DNA from: Tulasnella sp. 424 | Taxonomy: Eukaryota; Basidiomycota; Agaricomycetes; Cantharellales; Tulasnellaceae | Assembly (NCBI GenBank): GCA_019633425.1 | Contig: WSUB01000021.1 | Coordinates: forward strand, 295,341-359,340 | Length of the DNA: 64,000 bases | Direction: 5' to 3' | Shown: positions 11,476 through 22,540 of the stretch, one piece after another | Layout of the letters: each line of letters opens with the position of its first letter | How positions within the stretch are numbered: position 1 is the stretch's first letter | Program-made: the position numbers and the translations under genes | The notes under the pieces: model-generated | The model's database searches: none | Seen by the model: only the letters and a program-made list of their open reading frames with translations | What the model was told of the DNA's origin: nothing

Positions 11476-11745
11476 CCATTTCTACTGACAAGAAGCCAGT
11501 TTCGAGTGTAATTTACTTTAAACCGTGCGCGATAATGGTCTTTACATTAATCATTCTAGAACTCGGATGTATTAGTCAGAGTATATTAGACAATCATTAG
11601 CGTTCTAGACATTGTAGCATGACGATTTTCACCTTTGGTAGAAACGAAACCACGGCCAGAACAAAAGAGCTATCCGAGGAGGATATAGTATATTTGTTAG
11701 CTGGCCCATTCGTTACGAAAGGGGTCAAAGTGCCTTGAGGGGTCG

Positions 11746-13549
11746 TTCCCGGGTAGCCGCTGCAGCTCATGTGTCGTGCAGGAAATTGCCGCAGGGCACT
11801 TGGGAACCTCGTCATAGCGAGCATAATAACTTTTAGTCCAGATTGTCAGCCCATTAATTCTTGGGTTACCGGATTACTCCGGGGGACGGTATCCTCCCAA
11901 AGTCCGGCCGATGGAAAATGATTCGGACCGGTTCTGGTCGGAGGGCTGAGTTGTTTTTTACTCCGTTAAGCACGCACGCTGGAACAAAGGGATCAGTTGT
12001 ATTTACTCTAATTGATCACTCTTTATAATTTTATTTCTAGTGAGGCAAGGGTCCTTCCCGGTTGAGCCGAACCCAACAAAAGCTAGAAGAAAGAAATGCC
12101 TCACACGACACCTGACTATTACTCAGCTCAGACGCCTAGGATAGCTCACGCCATTTGCTCGAACTGTACACGCGTAATGATATCTGTGAGGGCCCTCCAC
12201 GCTTGATGGAGATAGCCCAGCACAGGCACCAATTACCCGATCCTGCTATATCCGACATCTCAAGGTACAGTGGCATTAGGCCCAAAGCTTCTAGCTAGAA
12301 CTTCTATTTGATGCACTGCCGAGCTCTGTATCAACATCGTATACAAGAATCCCCTCAGCTTCCGCCTCACGCTAGACGCGTCGGGAGGTGGCTGTGCCAT
12401 TACGGCTACGCTGATCTTTTGCCTCATGGACTGTGCGTAGTCGGTATGCAGACGATCGAAGCCATTCAGTAACTGTGTTTCAGCATGACAAATACCTCGG
12501 GCAGCATGTTTTCGGATCCGATGAGGAAGCCATCAGAAGTCGGGTAGAATCTCCCACACTTCCCCTGCTGTTTAATCCAATCGCATCAACCACCGCTGAG
12601 AACCACACCAGCGCCCGGTTGAGTAGCCTGCAGCTCAAATCCCCGACCAAGGCTCCTACAGCTCTACTTAGTTTTTCGAGTCTTGCCGAGTCAGTTCCAG
12701 CGGTGGCAACGTCTCAGCAGCGCTCTTCCATCCCTGGTCGCGCACTTGTGTGCGGGCAATATACATCGTTGCGGACGCTGATAAATCGATTTACTCTCTT
12801 GGTACGCGAAACTAGCAGACTTCCGTAGCCTCTTCTCGGCAAGATTCATTCGATCTTGGACCGCGAATCATCGTCTGCCGATGGTTAACTGGTGACGCGT
12901 GAGGTTGCCGGAGGACCTTGTCTTGTGCCCACGAAGGCCTTGGCCAGGTCCTAAAGTAACTTGTACGACGTTATGAATCGGTCTGCTGTGAGGTCCAATG
13001 TTTGTCGTGGCACGGGCTGTACCGTTTAAACCCTCAATCGGACAGGGTACCGCATCCACGACGCTAGTGGGGACGCCTCGACACAAGGGGAATCTGCAAC
13101 ATGCAAGAGTGGTGCTAGGACTATTTGTCTATGTAGAACCGGTGAAAAATATACCTACGGCGCCTTTGCTACCCGACACGTTACTCCTGTGGGGATCCAG
13201 GTTCGATGAAACTGAGTCTTGAACTTTCATTTTTAGGAGCGAATGGAAAAGGGAGCCATGGAATGCGCACCCCAAAACCTCTCGTGTCGCTCTTACTCAT
13301 GTCCGCTCCGACACCGCTGTCCGGAGTATGCCCGAACCGTTAAACAAGTCAACTATGTCTCTTCTCTTGTATTATACGGTTGTTCCTTCCGAGCAAAGAA
13401 TACGGAAAAAGAAACTTTTGACTGCGCCATGTGTCTGTGGAACAGACGTCGGTAATCCTATGCCAACGGACCTCTTCGAAAAATTCCTCATGAGAGCATT
13501 GAGCGTGTCAATGACTTATATGGGCAGTCTCAAATAGCGCTGTGTACAG
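11746..13549. other. Duplicated spacer upstream of the last dsRBD-like gene
   Basis: Counterpart of about 4,020-5,845. The longest plus-strand frame (12,433-12,828) is not kept in unit 1, so I do not call it a gene. Confidence 0.5.
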
Positions 13550-13558
13550 TATAAAAGG
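13550..13558 (+). promoter_or_regulatory. TATA box of the dsRBD-like gene at 13643
   Basis: TATAAAAGG lies 93 bp before the ATG. Confidence 0.7.
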
Positions 13559-13642
13559 TCTGCCACTGCAAGAACCTTTCCCCAACACTCAAGCACTACT
13601 CGCCTCTTACCCTCCAGTCTCAGTCTCCTCTGCCAATTTCAA

Positions 13643-14027
13643 ATGGACGGACAAAGTCAGTCGCTTTCTTACCACCTTTCTCCCCAATTTCTAACGCCAG
13701 TGCTAGGACCTTATATGACCCTGCACAATATGCAGCAAAAGCGCATCATCAGTTATCGTGAAGAGCAACGTGAACAAGGTCCCCGTGACGCACCTGAATG
13801 GGAGATCTGGATACACAGTGCGCTATTCCGCAACTATTCTCACCACGCAGAGCAACGCATAAACTAACTTTGCCTTCCTAGTCGCCGCTGTCAACACGAC
13901 ACTGGGATATCGCAATATCGCTAACCAGTCATACTGGTACCGGGCGTCCAAGAAGCAACAAGCGAAGGATATGGTAGCAAGACAAGTCTTGCTGGCGCTG
14001 GGACTCAGTCCTTCCGATATCCAATAA
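13643..14027 (+). CDS. Small stand-alone dsRBD-like protein, group I, copy 2
   Basis: Exons 13643-13655, 13707-13817 and 13882-14027 (13/111/146 bp, identical sizes to the copy at 5938) give 89 residues; retention of the 51-bp first intron would give 106. Helix 1 is MTLHNMQQKRIISYREE, then the loop GPRDAPEWEIWI, the strands through GYRNIANQSYWYRA, and helix 2 SKKQQAKDMVARQVLLALG. This is the member closest to classical dsRBDs, with KK and AK both present although spaced by one extra residue. The 5' UTR and promoter are nearly identical to those of the unit-1 copy, so the pair probably shares regulation. Confidence 0.73.
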
Positions 14028-14218
14028 TTCTCTCGGTGGCTCTTCGCCTTATTCTTATTGATTGTCACCGGATACCCCACCTTCTGTTGAACGCCTTAAT
14101 ACCCCTCGGATTCTGTAATGCAGGCCTCTGATGAATTAGTCACCATTTGGACTATCATCCGTGTCCTGAACATTTATAATATAACCTCAATATAATTTGC
14201 ATAATGTAAAAAGACTAG

Positions 14219-15069
14219 TCAAGGAGAGTGTTTTCTTCGGAAGAGACGCGATGCCGTTCCCATGACAAATCGACGACTGGGTTCGACAACGCTTCGGGAA
14301 AACGCAGGTGAAAGATAGAGGGAGAATCCTATGCGTAGTGGTAGAATGGCCTAGGCGGAAGAAAGCTGACGATTAGTGAAGCAAAATGCAAGGGCTACCA
14401 ATAACTGTCTACCTTCGTAAGCTGAAAGTAGAACGCGCCACAGTCAGGGTCACAGTAGACATTGGGGGATCGACAATGACCTACAGCGTATGCAGCGACG
14501 GCGTTTGCAACATCCCCTGCCAATCTTCCCTCGAGCTCGCTTTTCGGAACGCTATCAGCGGAAGCCCCCTTCTCATAACCCCACCATCCATATCTCCTTC
14601 CCACCCGACCAGCCCATTTTTCACCCTCGTCGAGATACACTCCCACTTTGGTATTCAGCCATCCAGGGCTGTTCCCGTCAGTGCTCGGGTTCACTGTGGC
14701 GACCGTTTCGGGATTCGGTGCACCGTTACGGTTCCGGACAAGGTCAACAACTTGGTCGCCTACACCAACGTATTTCGCTCCAAAGAAGAATCCAACAAGT
14801 GGGATAACGGCAGTGATCTCGTGCAAAACTGCAAAAGAAAGGACAAGAGACGGAAGAGGTGTCCTAGTTCGCGCAGAAATTCTGTTCAAGGCATCCTGCG
14901 CGACAAACGCTCGTACGCGTCAGGAGGACGAATTTGGATGATTACGTAGGTTACTACTTGCCAGATATGGTTGAAACTTGGTTGGGCGACGAGTTGGGTC
15001 AATATTTGGTGACGTTGAATAGGCGCGAGTGACGTGGGTTGGCATGTGCACAGGAAGGAGAAATGGCAT
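14219..15069 (-). CDS. Fmp10-like mitochondrial membrane protein
   Basis: Four exons on the minus strand (15069-14962, 14895-14485, 14421-14413, 14350-14219) give 219 residues. The N terminus has a mitochondrial-type presequence with RAYSTS. Next come a hydrophobic segment (VLSFAVLHEITAVIPLVGFF), an EGEKWAGRVGRRYG motif, GDVANAVAAYALTKAILPLR, then FSLYLSPAFSR and a basic tail. This order matches fungal Fmp10-type mitochondrial proteins, whose function is uncharacterised. The third exon is only 9 nt (LTK) between AG and GT sites. Without it the conserved ALTKAILPLR would lose its middle. Intron 1 (14896-14961) is GC-AG with donor GCAAGT. The start at 15069 is preferred to the in-frame ATG at 15147 because it places the presequence at the N terminus. 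A decayed partial copy lies at 6513-6905. Confidence 0.85.
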
Positions 15070-15415
15070 GGTGGCCGCAGCGGTGGGGAACCACGGATCG
15101 CCGTCGAACAACAAAGTGGGACAAGCAGAAGCACGCTGCAGATGCACTGCCGAATGTGCTCAGGCAAGTCTGGCTTGTGCGTGCTCACTCTACCACAGAA
15201 TCCACCCGAACAAGATATATTGAATTCAGAAAAACGTGCTACGGATGATTCCTGGAAAACTTTATAATGGCCAGCCACCATATGCTCAGACTCCTCGATG
15301 ATGGAATTTTTAGAGCGACGAGCATGACGAGGGACATTAGAAAGAACAGAGACAATTGAGAGAAAATGAAAAGGTACATAGAGAGTCCGTTACGTATTCC
15401 TTCGGTATCCACGAA
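15070..15415. other. Intergenic, nothing recognised
   Basis: This is the 5' side of the Fmp10-like gene and the 3' side of the minus-strand DUF6535 gene. No element was identified. Confidence 0.5.
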
Positions 15416-17999
15416 TTACCTGCGTGGGTTCTCTTCGTCGCCGTCGTCCTCGGACGGTTCCAAATCAACCCTCTGCTCCCTAGGTCCGCGTTCCTGATTC
15501 CATCTACTCAAGAAGAGATCCCGTGGTTCCGAGGTGGGATCTGGACTTGAAGAGCGATGCGTCGTGATCCATTCCGAGTAGTCCTCTAATGCGGCAGGAG
15601 TATTCCCTGAGAACCATTCTTTCTCCAGAAGCGGAGAAAGTCTGTTCTCCGGAATTGATTCTGACATGCTCCTAACGTGCTGTCGAAGACGTCGTCCACG
15701 ACGGACTACAATCGCGTCAATGATTGGTTGGAGGGTGGCTTTGATGTCCTCGTCCTCTTCAGTCAGTTCCTGATCCTTCTTCATCTTGGCCTTCAAACCG
15801 CCAATGACGTCAATGAGGTGTGGGCCGGAGGCAAGGACATCTTCTTTGATTGCGTGCTCTTTGACGTATTTAATTACCGCTTCTAGCATTGCTTTGTACG
15901 CCTTCTTGATCTCGATGGTGGACAAGTGGTTTTCATCCGAAGGTTTCGTGGTATCTAGTGGGTATGCTTTAAGAGCCTTCGCGACGTTATTAAGGATGTT
16001 CGATGTGCTGGACAAGGAATTTCAGTCAAATATGCCATGAAAGACAAGTTTCAGCAAGACTGACCTCGAGTATGCATCCCATAGCTCCTCCAGGTCGCTC
16101 CAGAACATTCGGTATTTCTCCAGGACGGGCATGCCATGGTGGTACTCGCGTTTCGGCACGGTGGCCAATGCCCAAGCGACGAGACCGATCGCCTTTGGAT
16201 AATCCTCCGGGAAAACAGAACAGAACGCCACGCGCTCGAGGTCGGCTTCTCCCATCCAGTGTTCAACGGTAGGTCGGAACTTGGGAGGATAATGGCTGAG
16301 GTGGTGGTACATGCGACGATGCAGGAGAGCCTTGATGCTGGCGGCGATGTACAGGGGCAAGGCGGAATCCTCCACTTCGGTGGTAGGCGGGTCATTGTCC
16401 GGGCCAATGCTGAGGCAAGCCTGGATGATACGGCGTTGGTGTTCGAGCTCCATCATGACATTATCCGGCACAGCATCCACACCTTCCAGAGACCATGGCT
16501 CCAGCCAGCCGTGATGCAGAGCGGTCTCGTAATCATCCCAGAACCAGTCATCATGCGGACCCAAAGAGATGAATAGGTGAATGATGGCTCTCCCGTAAAT
16601 CACCGCGTTGACAGCTGGGTTGCTCTTGTCCTCGCTGTCCTGGACCAAGGCATCGGGAGCATCCTCCGCCTGAGCGATGGAAGCCCTAAAGAGCCGGTGG
16701 AGGCGGATTACGGCCTTATCCTTTAGTAGGATGGTCATAGCCTTCTTGTCGAACAGAGTCGGAACGCTTTGGGCAACGGCACGCAGGATCTCCGGTTGCT
16801 CCATCCGCCTCAACATGTGACAGGTGTACCTGGCATCCATAACGTCGGTCGGGTCTTCTTGTCTCCGAATCCGGGAGACAGCCGCGCTGAACGGGTCGAA
16901 TTTAAGGCGGTGGCTGAGAGTCCGGAAGTAGCTTTGGTCGACAGTATTGGTTATGATCTCCGTCTCCGTTTTGGCCACCTTGTAAGGATTACGCCATCCA
17001 TCAATGAAGGATTTGAAGAGGCCACCGGTGGCCTTTTTAATGAGTTTCTTGGGGAAGCGCTTTACGAGGACGAGGATGATGCCGGGAATCATGTCGAAAG
17101 GCAGGGAGATCATGAACCATAAGAACTGGGAGACCGGTGTTTGGAAGGGGCAGTAGGGGTCCCAGACGGCGTGGATGATCGTAATGCCGAACGCAGCGAC
17201 TCCAATCCAAGCCAGGATGGAGTTGATATAGGCGACATTGTTGTTGAGAGTTTTGAGGTAGAAGATGAATCCGACGCTGAAGACAAACAAGGCGATTTGG
17301 AGGAGACTGGGAAGAGCCAACTCTACGAGGAAGCGAAGGCCGCATCGGTGCACCCCGGAGAGCTTCCTCTGTAGTTGTCGAGATTCTCCCTCCGATGGCC
17401 CTCCTTGAGAGCCGCGGGTGTAGTATATCATCCACTGCTTCCCAACCATGGCCCCGAACGCGGCGAGAAGCGTGAGGGTCAGGCTGATGGTGAAGAGTCG
17501 ACCAATATAAATGACATTAGGGGGGGGAGTGAAGTCTGGAGCTTTGAGCTGGTCTTCGGTCAGGGTTTGGTTCATCCCGCCTGTGATGAGCAGCCGAAGG
17601 AGGAAGGTGGTCTGGGCCGCAGGATCGGGGTTGAGCAGCGGAATGGCATAGGCTAAGAATCCCGAATTCACCCCGGCGAACAAGCCGCCCTAAGGATACA
17701 TAAAGATCGCGTTAGACGAAAATCATTGAAAGAGGGGACGGGAAGGGATAGAGACGTACGAAGACTAGGAGTAGATCCAGATTCTGGTTCATACTGTCCA
17801 CCATTTGTCTGTTCCGAGCGCTGGCAACTTGATCGAAATGCTTCCAATAATCCGCCGCATTCCCGAACTTGGATGGAACCTCGATTTCGTCGTTGTCCTT
17901 AGGCTTACGGCCCGAGCGCCGCCGAACGCTCCGTTGGAATCGACGCCGGGAAGGAGAAAGACCGCTCGAGGCGGCCTGACGAGGTACCATCGAAGACAT
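15416..17999 (-). CDS. DUF6535 multi-pass membrane protein, copy 1
   Basis: Exons 17999-17760, 17689-16065 and 16007-15416 join in phase to give 818 residues. The N terminus (about 40-125) has the DUF6535 signature of agaricomycetes: a polar stretch with NAADYWKHFDQVASARNRQM, NQNLDLLLVF, then a membrane segment starting GLFAGVNSGFLAYAIPLLNP. Further membrane segments follow (ISLTLTLLAAFGAMVGKQW, LPSLLQIALFVFSVGFIFYL, the ILAWIGVAAFGITIIHAVW region, and FDMIPGIILVLV). The next 500 residues are a soluble alpha-helical region with no recognised motif, ending acidic and Arg-rich. The domain's function is unknown. A near-identical inverted copy is at 59,901-62,484. The stop is embedded in CGCAGGTAA, so an extra 3' intron cannot be excluded. 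Confidence 0.9.
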
Positions 18000-18729
18000 G
18001 ATGAGCGCTCACGTCCGCAGAAAGGATTGAGCTTGAATGGAATGGGATGAGTGGTAAGGGAGGTGTCGCCCACAGAGGGTGGTCTCTATTAACGAAACAG
18101 AGAGGAGCGGTCAGACATACACGCGGGACTGCAGCGTTAGGCAAGGTAGACACGCGACTCACCGAGTCAAGGTTTGGGCGAGGGCTGGAGTGGCTTGAGT
18201 GGGGGGTGGCTTGCGATCGAGGGGAGGATTGTACGGTCGTTGGCATCTCGAGTGCAGCAGGGATTTATACACCTGTTCAAGCACCTGGCATCGATATCAT
18301 AACAACCCAAACCCCGACCTTCTCTGTAGAAATGAGATCCACTCCATCAGGGCTGCCAACGCGGAATGAGGCACCTGAGCACTTCGATTAGACTGGGCGG
18401 TTATATCTGAGCTAATCTCCTTTTGTAAGTGATCCTCCAAATAGATACAAAAAAGGCTTCCGCGCCCGGCCCATCAAATCTCCTTCACACCCAACCAAAC
18501 ACTCCATGAACGGGAATTTCCGTCAACTATCGTGCGAGAAAATCGTTAGCCGAATACCATCCCATATGCGCTCAGCCAAATGATACCTAGATTTGAAACC
18601 AGAGGGTATGATTGCTTGGACAGGCTAAAGTAGTTGCTTGATAAGGCAGCCGAAAAAAACGTGCCCAAATATTCTATCAAACTGTGGGAAGGTGGGCAAT
18701 CGTCTTTTCGTGACCCCACCACCCAAACC
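18000..18729. other. Intergenic, upstream of DUF6535 copy 1
   Basis: Presumed promoter and 5' region. I could not pick out a confident TATA box and see no gene. Confidence 0.4.
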
Positions 18730-18984
18730 TTGGCCATGGCCCGTTCCTGGTGCACGGCAATATTAGATCACCACCGATTAGGGTCATGAGATTCTCGTGT
18801 ACGTCTATTCTCCTTTTCTTATAGTCGCCTTCCAGCTAATATTCGCCTTTAATCGATCCCTCTTGGCAGCACTGTCCCCTCCGTCCTTGAACAGTTGGAG
18901 CTCACTATCAGGCGTCCACGCCTATGATATTATACGTCTCTCAGCTCTAGTGCTCTAGTTCGACTCTTACAATGGATAGCGCCG

Positions 18985-19200
18985 GCGTCCTGGCCTCCTT
19001 GAGGGCCACGAAGTCCTCCTGGAGTGCTGGGACCCGCGATGTCTCCAATGACTTCGAGACCTCTTTGACGAGTGTTATGAGCAACTGTGTGGCTATCAAC
19101 AGTCGAGAAGCTTTGAAACCCTCTTTGCCCGCTGTCTCAGCTACCCGACGCTCGCTGGATTGACTGGTGGCACCACCCACCTAGCAGCCTGCATTCCAAC
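18985..19200 (+). other. Unit-start coding remnant, unidentified
   Basis: One frame (from about 19,049) reads RDLFDECYEQLCGYQQSR followed by SFETLFARCLSYP. The same frame is kept at 30,755-30,840 and 47,008-47,100, although flanking frames are broken. This looks like a fragment of an exon from a gene I cannot identify, carried at the start of each segmental copy. In copy C it directly abuts a DUF6535 remnant. Confidence 0.35.
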
Positions 19201-20021
19201 GGTGATATCTCGCCTTGGCCGGCTGACTACGCTAAAGGCGTATTGGCGCCCCGGCTTTCATTCGGTCCTTCTTGACTTCTGTTCGGAGCGCTTAAGGCGT
19301 TCGGATGAGAGAGATACGGTTGAAGCGTATGCGCAATGTGGACACTCGTGTGCGTTGCTCCAGGGCCTCCGCATCGCGCAACTAGGCGGAATTGTGACTC
19401 AGGCATGATATGGAGCCCCCCGAATTTGGTCATTGTGCTATAGACGGTTCTTCGGAGAAAGCGTTAGGAGTTGGAGGGCCGTCCTGCGACTGGGCTGAAA
19501 ACCTGCCGAAGGCAGAGTATTTGCTCAGGCCATCCAAATGCCTCGGCACGAAGCGGAAGCCCATACACCCTTTCCTACCACCGCCGTAGATCCAGATGTC
19601 TGGGCTGCCATGCGTGAGCGTCGTCCGCACGATGCGAGATGCGCCGATTCGGATCCAGATTCTTGGTCCCTTGCGTTACCAGGTCCATCAGCGTCACGAG
19701 GCTTTATCGCAGAATTCAAAATCTCCTTAGCAGGCGATGCACTTGCGGTGCACCATTAAACACCTTCATGTCGTCGTATGATCTAACGGATCACCTCTCT
19801 CTCCGGTCGACTCGAGTGGCATGCACCCCTGCCCGGCTGATTGCCGCCCAAGTTGAGCTGATTCAAAATCTGGGGGAGTTACTCGATCATATTACTAAGA
19901 AGAATACATAGAGTACATATTCAGGGGACAAGAAACATAATTGGGAGTCAAGGAAAAGCCATGGCATAGCATGTGGATCCTCGCGTTTGGACCTCACCGC
20001 ACAGAGTTTGACGTGCTTCTC

Positions 20022-22435
20022 TTAGTGATCAACATAAACGGGCATTTGGTTAGGGTCGTTCGTGGAGTATCTTGCTCTCGGCTTGTACTGAGCCTTGCTC
20101 TGCGCCTTGCTCTGCGCCTTGCTCTGATCCTCGATCTGATCCGCGTTCGGATTGAGCAGCAGTTGGACAGAGCGATGGAATAGAGGTCGTTCATGGAGTA
20201 TTTCCCGGCCCCGTCCTCGGTTTATACTACCGGTCAGATATCCACATTGATCAGCTATTTTCGAACGAGGGAACGATAGTTCTAGGTCCACTTACTTTAG
20301 TTCCTTCCACTGCTGTTTATCACCGTCCAAGAAGTGCTTCCACAATGGGATATATTCTAACAGCCACCATGATGTGACCCCTCCCAAGGAGTCGTGGACT
20401 TTATCCTGAACATCTTTCTTAAGCTCCTCAAGAACCGACTCAGGTAGCACCGACTCCGACCCTCCCGGAGTGCGAGGTTTGGCTGACGTGGGTTCACGCT
20501 TCGCATCAAAATACGCTTTCAAGGTGGGAATGTCGTCGAAAGCGTCGGGAGCCCATAAAATACCAGCTACTCTCGTGTCGATCTGCTGTACCATCCAGAG
20601 TAGACTGAGCGAATTCAATGTCAGTAGTCTTCTAAGCTCGCTGGAGACTTTGAGCGTACCTAGGATTTGCCAGATTGTTCTTGTTTTCTGAGGTATCGAC
20701 CTCACCTCCACCGACGTCTGCAGACCGGGCACCGATGGTTACTTAATGCGAGCTCAGAATGTGTCAAAACAACATACCACTATGACTCCCAGCAAACCAC
20801 ACTTCTTTGCAGTCCGTTTCTCCCCAGGGGAAGTTGCAGTCGGGACATTGCCATGCATGCCCATCTTTCTCATCAACAACTGAACGGTAGTGCCTCCCAT
20901 CTGTCCTGCGACGAAGGAGCAGCGTATTGCGAATTGCGGTGCCAATTATCTTTGTGAGCGGCTCTGGACGTTGTTGCTCTTGACCGACGTTCAGACTTTG
21001 ACGACGACTTTTCAATCGGCTCAGTGCGTTAGGCATACTCGCTGGAGGCGGTCCATCGAAAGCCGCCCTTGTCCAAGGATTATGTCGGAACTTTGCGCGA
21101 CGTTCGTCGAGCGCAAATGCTTGGCGGTAGGTCCTGACCACGGCGTTGTGCGAAGTGAACGGCAGAGTCTTGCCAGTCAGTCCGACCGATGTGACACTGT
21201 CCCTGTAGCAATAGTCGACATGTTGGCTCTCATATGCAGGTCGGTCAAATTGGATCGTGAACGTACCAGACACCCATAAACTCTATTGATACGTGACGAG
21301 AGAAAGCTTTCTTGAATCCATGGGCCTTTTGAACGCCGTCGTCAGACTTATCCTTGTATCTTGCGAATGCGAATGGAATTTGCTCTTCGTTCCCTTTCGG
21401 TAGGAGACCAACCTTGAAGTGCGAGTCAGAAGTCAGCGACGTACCCTTTTGGAAGTAAAGCCAAGAAATATAGCTCACAATGTGCAACATTCCGGCTAGG
21501 CAACGTGCGGTGTAAGCTCCTCGGCTAAACCCGAACAAGCATATCTTGTCCCCCTCTCGATAGTTCTCCATCAGAAAACGGTAGCCTCCCATGATCTAAA
21601 TAGGCGATTGGTAAGAGAAATCAATGACTAATATCAGGCTCAGAAGCTCACGTGGTCGTCAAGATACCTAAAACGATTAGATGGTGTCAAGTTAGCAGGC
21701 TTAGCATACTCGTTGACATACAGCGATCACTCACCATGCAACAGCCATGTCGATGGCTTTGGAGACTCGCCGCGAAATCTGCCCCACCGCTTTGGTCGGT
21801 GAGATGTAAGTACCTAGAGAGGGCGTCTAGCATAGAACGGAACGCGATAACAGCAACAGCTTACCGATTCCAGGTTGGTAGTAACAAACTTGCCTGTCCG
21901 ACTTCATCTTGTCAAGTCCTTGAAAGAGTCTAATGACGTTCGTATTTCCATCATTAAAATACTTTGCAGTCCCATCAAAGCAGAGTATCAAGTTTCTAGT
22001 AGGCGGGGGTCCGTAATCTGGAGCTTGTCCACGGTCGACGAAGCCCATCGGGCTTCTATAGGCGTCCCCGGGCTGTGAGGAAAAGCCCGGACTGCCGGGG
22101 AGTTCCACTTGTTGCGAAGGGAAATCAGTAATGGCGGACGGGGACGGCATAAATGTTGTTTGTGACTGGTCTGGTAAAATAAAAGTCGTGGTCCGAGTCG
22201 GGGAGACGACGCCGGACGGAGTTTTTGGCGCCGCCGGGATCGTGCTTGTCGTCGAGCCTGCCATTTCCGCTGGCGGTGTTGTTGGGCTCGGAAACGAACG
22301 AGTAGGGGAGCCTATGCCGGATGGAGATTTTGGCGTGGCTGGGATCGTGCTTGCCGTCGAGCCAGCCGTTGCCGCGGACGGTGTTGTTGGGCTCGGAAAT
22401 GATGGCATCTGCCAAGTTTTGCTGTCGACGCTCAT
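20022..22435 (-). CDS. DUF2235 / Tle1-like alpha/beta hydrolase, copy A
   Basis: Nine exons: 22435-21865, 21813-21735, 21667-21652, 21595-21479, 21412-21267, 21202-20778, 20717-20660, 20604-20296 and 20226-20022, giving 641 residues. It opens with a Ser/Pro/Thr-rich low-complexity leader of about 140 residues, then [20 protein letters not shown] (start of the DUF2235 hydrolase fold), [13 protein letters not shown], and [20 protein letters not shown] with nucleophile elbow GFSRG (Ser246). Next are [14 protein letters not shown] and, across a splice junction, [11 protein letters not shown] (Asp452). The C-terminal part is [15 protein letters not shown] and YKPRARY. This is the family of bacterial type VI lipase effector Tle1; the fungal members are cytosolic or secreted hydrolases of unknown substrate, probably phospholipids. 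All catalytic motifs are present. A 12-bp repeat adds [13 protein letters not shown] near the C terminus. Confidence 0.92.
20092..20127 (-). repeat. 12-bp coding repeat in the Tle1-like copy A C terminus
   Basis: Three 12-bp units (gccttgctctg + c/c/a on the plus strand) encode SKAQ repeats. Copy C has a shorter version (about 48,048-48,070) and copy B none. Confidence 0.85.
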
Positions 22436-22531
22436 GTTTCAATGGAAGAGGCAAGGCGGGTGATGGAGAGATAGGGGAGATAATTCGAAGCGGGTGGCGG
22501 TCAATTGGGCTCGATGATGTAGGTGCTTGGG

Positions 22532-22540
22532 TTAATTATA
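22532..22540 (-). promoter_or_regulatory. TATA-like element of Tle1-like copy A
   Basis: On the minus strand it reads TATAATTAA, 97-105 bp upstream of the ATG. Copies B and C have the same or a one-base-different element at a similar distance. Confidence 0.5.

Larger units (their letters stand above)
10398..11745. repeat. Nested 1.35-kb tandem repeat, right copy
   Basis: Second half of the nested duplication. It contains the dsRBD-like gene at 11,081-11,475 and the same flanking blocks as the left copy. Confidence 0.85.
6906..14390. repeat. Tandem duplication, unit 2
   Basis: Second copy of 532-6,905, longer because it contains an extra nested 1.35-kb duplication. It carries three dsRBD-like genes and runs into the intact Fmp10-like gene. 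Divergence is substantial (point changes and indels throughout), so the duplication is not a very recent or assembly-level copy. Confidence 0.85.

Noticed and set aside
6906..14390. Duplications as an assembly artefact of two haplotypes or nuclei
   Set aside because: The copies differ by many substitutions, indels, a nested duplication and gene decay, and are joined at distinct breakpoints; true tandem duplication is the simpler reading, though long-read confirmation was not possible here.
14386..14949. Long plus-strand open frame (187 codons)
   Set aside because: It lies antisense over the Fmp10-like exons, whose spliced product matches a known protein pattern; the plus frame has no family match.
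16051..17656. Plus-strand open frames over the DUF6535 gene
   Set aside because: Antisense shadows of the 1.6-kb coding exon; the minus-strand protein is conserved in copy 2.
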